Of a stretch of DNA of 64,000 bases, positions 61,740 to 64,000 are shown piece after piece. The translations under genes and the position numbers were made by a program. The stretch lies in contig JAUGWO010000090.1 in the NCBI GenBank assembly GCA_049724395.1, positions 1 to 64,000 on the forward strand, read 5' to 3'. How positions within the stretch are numbered: position 1 is the stretch's first letter; the number at the start of each line of letters is the position of its first letter. Under the pieces are notes generated by a model. It was not told the DNA's origin, did no database searches, and saw only the letters and a program-made list of their open reading frames with translations. This DNA is from Spongospora subterranea f. sp. subterranea (taxonomy: Eukaryota; Endomyxa: Phytomyxea; Phytomyxea; Plasmodiophorida).

Positions 61740-64000
61740 TTTCACGGTGTAGTTGAGGCAAGTCGGTTGGAATTTGACGACACCAACATTTGGGTTTCGA
61801 TCCTCGGAATCCAGCAGTTTGTGTCAGCTATGAATCCTAGATCCATCAACTCTGACCTTCTCAAATGTACCGGTTGCCGTCAGGTGCTCAACGTGATTTA
61901 CCGCAATATCGAGTCGTTCAATTCTGTGAATTGCTCAACCGCATTCCACCGCATTGCCGTCTTCGGTGTCGCTGGTGAAGAGCTTCACCAGCTCCTGCCA
62001 CTTGTGAAAAAAACATCGCAATTACTCGACAACGATGATGGGATGCTGAACTATCGCACCCTTTCCAGCATTGTTTGGTCGATTGCTAAGACATATTCCA
62101 ATAGCGCTCAGCAATCCGTCGTTGACGGTCTGTTCCGTCGCACTCTCAAATATATATCACCGATAACGCCGTCATTTGATGCTCGGGGAATCTCGCAAGT
62201 AATGTGGTCTATGGCCGTTTTCAATTGTACAGATTCAGAGCTAGCTCAACGTCTGTGTGATGCCAGCTCTGCGTTATTGATATCAAAATCATTCAAGGCG
62301 CAAGAACTTTCAATGTATGCTCTTGAGTTTTTCGCACAATGCATATGTAGTTGATCACCTTTTTGATTGAAGGCTTATCTGGAGCATTGCCACCTCGCGC
62401 TTAAGCGTATCCCGCGACATGCTGTCGTTGATTTGCACTGCATGTAAGGGCTCCATTCGTTATTTTACTGGCCAAGGTCTTGCACAGGTTGCTTGGGCTG
62501 TAGCTCGTTTGAACTTTCGTGATCCGACGCTAATGAACGCGATTGCGTCGCAAATTGAAACTGTTCAGGCTGATATTCAGGCTTTAGCTTCTCTTGTTTG
62601 GGCATTCTCTACCCTCGATTTGGGCACTAATGCAATATATTCAAAACTCTCCTCGTTGGTATTGAAAGCGGATTTTACAGCTTCATCATTCCAAACGCTG
62701 GGACAGTGCATTGATGGATTCAGCAAGTGGTCTAATGCTGAGCAAGTTTTGACAATTTTGTACGAGAACGTTGATGATGGCGCAATTGCTAAGATGTCTC
62801 TCACTGAGCTGGTTCATATGATCTCATCCGTTGCTCAGACTGATAATATCAGTCCACGATTGCCTATAGCACTGAGCCAGCGCGTCGTTCAATGTTTACC
62901 TGATATGGATGGAGAAGCTCTTGGTGTCTCGGCGTCCGCCCTAATTCGATTGAGCTCAAAAAAAATTATCAAGTTCACATCGGATGAAAGAAAGCGTATT
63001 CGCAGCGAAGTATCCAAATCAGTCAAAGTAGATGCTTTCCACCTGAATTGGAGGGCAATTGGATATATTGAGCTGCTAATCAGAAAAGTATGTGTCCGAG
63101 AATCACGCTGGTCGAAGAAGGCCGACGTGGATGAGCTTTCGGTCAATCTTTCCGAACGGTTCCGGTCTTTATCTGATCTGATTCGAAGCGCTGCTCATGC
63201 ACGGAATACGGTTCCTGGAAAAAGTCTCGCCGCCATGCGGCCGCGACCCACAGCAGGATTGAAGGCTGGCTCACATATTCTGATTTTGGGTAATGATCCT
63301 GAGAACCATTTGCAATTGTGTGGCAAACACCATGGACGGTATTTGATTACCCATTGGAATCGATCGCTCAGTCGTTTTTCCTCCACAACGCCATCTACCT
63401 GGATCGATGATGATTATTTCTATGATGGATGCATCATTCGATTTCCATACAGTATTGGTAACCTGGCCTGGTCAAAAATTTCGGATCACATCACTCACCG
63501 GTTTTTAGGGGAATTTGCAATGCTGATCTCGTTAGCAGCTTCGAAACTGACCTCGGGATCTTTAGTTTGGATAGTTGGTCTTCCTGAGGAAGGGGTTGAT
63601 GGTGTTGCCGCCAAACGAGCCCTTTCTCCTTTGTTTACTGAGATTACGCCAATGATATCTACGGATGTGGTCATCATCAAAGCGACACGGGCAGAAACAA
63701 CGACGGCGAAGTCCCAGTTTCAAGATTGGATTACGACTACAACTCTGCAATTTGATAGCCATGGTTCCAGGCACTGGCATGTCGCTCCTGGTATGTTTGC
63801 GAATGGTGGTTTGGATGTAATGACCGCCTCTCTATTACCGCTTATCCAAATGCCTGTCAAGCATAGGGCGCGTGTTTTAGACTTTGGCTGTGGTTCTGGA
63901 GTTATATCCTCGTTTTTGCTGGAAAAGCGTCCTGATCTCCGGATAACCATGGTAGATTGTGATGCGGTGGCCATTCACGTTGCTAAGGTCAACGTCCCTA
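61740..64000 (+). CDS. FASTK-like repeat protein fused to RsmC-like methyltransferase (3' end outside window)
   Basis: The first exon runs to 62314, and a 58-nt intron (62315-62372) joins in phase to give QELSMLIWSIATSRL. The N-terminal ~500 residues are helical repeats in the FASTK/OPR style (SSIVWSIAKTYS, GISQVMWSMAVFNC, GLAQVAWAVARLNF, SLVWAFSTLDLG), usually linked to organelle RNA. They run on without a stop into a region like the 16S rRNA m2G1207 methyltransferase RsmC: a degenerate first domain (LVWIVGLPEEGVDG), then a SAM-binding domain with WHVAPGMFANGGLD, RARVLDFGCGSGVISSFLLE and ITMVDCDAVAIHVAKVN. The NPPF-type catalytic motif would lie beyond the window. The start is upstream of or near 61740 and not fixed. 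Mitochondrial rRNA modification is inferred. Confidence 0.75.

Overview
The window is nuclear DNA of a microbial eukaryote. Genes are split by many very short GT-AG introns, mostly 45-62 nt with a few candidates near 20-25 nt, and TGA works as an ordinary stop. Core eukaryotic genes are easy to recognise: two 20S proteasome subunits, SmD1, USP7, Cms1, Vps55 and paladin. Several families found here are patchily distributed outside animals (EYA, paladin, a TEX47-like protein, an insect-chemoreceptor-like 7TM protein, a CYP74-like P450). Together they suggest a flagellated, early-branching opisthokont-type protist, for example a chytrid, aphelid or Rozella relative. No rRNA or other lineage marker is present, so this is only inference.

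Layout. 1-222 is a 48-bp tandem repeat. 2.4-7.3 kb is a degenerating plus-strand ankyrin region whose core is a ~480-bp tandem module that carries its own introns. 7.5-8.73 kb is a 19-bp minisatellite, followed by a 37-bp inverted repeat and a decayed Ty3/gypsy remnant. 10.5-15.5 kb holds an R3H-SUZ RNA-binding protein, an EF-hand protein, a small unknown protein and a multi-exon P450. 15.77-19.38 kb is a Mutator-like DNA transposon with terminal inverted repeats, a SWIM-type transposase relic and a long hairpin near one end. 19.4-21.6 kb is mostly unassigned.

21.6-35.2 kb is gene dense: a secreted cytochrome c-like protein without haem cysteines, Cms1, a small secreted protein, a TEX47-like protein convergent with a NagD-type phosphatase, SmD1, the 7TM chemoreceptor-like gene, proteasome beta2, an unknown 311-aa protein, a NUDT19-like hydrolase and Vps55. 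35.2-39.6 kb is gene-poor, with Ty1/copia fragments in opposite orientations. 39.6-64 kb holds an unknown acidic protein, proteasome alpha5, an F-box/ankyrin protein, EYA, a 4TM protein, the large paladin gene, two ubiquitin proteases (a short one and USP7) and a FASTK-like repeat protein fused to an RsmC-like methyltransferase that runs off the end.

Genes that plausibly act together are the protein-turnover set (PSMB7, PSMA5, USP7, the second USP) and the RNA set (SmD1, Cms1, R3H-SUZ, FASTK-RsmC). They are not arranged in operons. Intergenic gaps can be tiny: 14 bp between convergent stops, about 30 bp between divergent starts.
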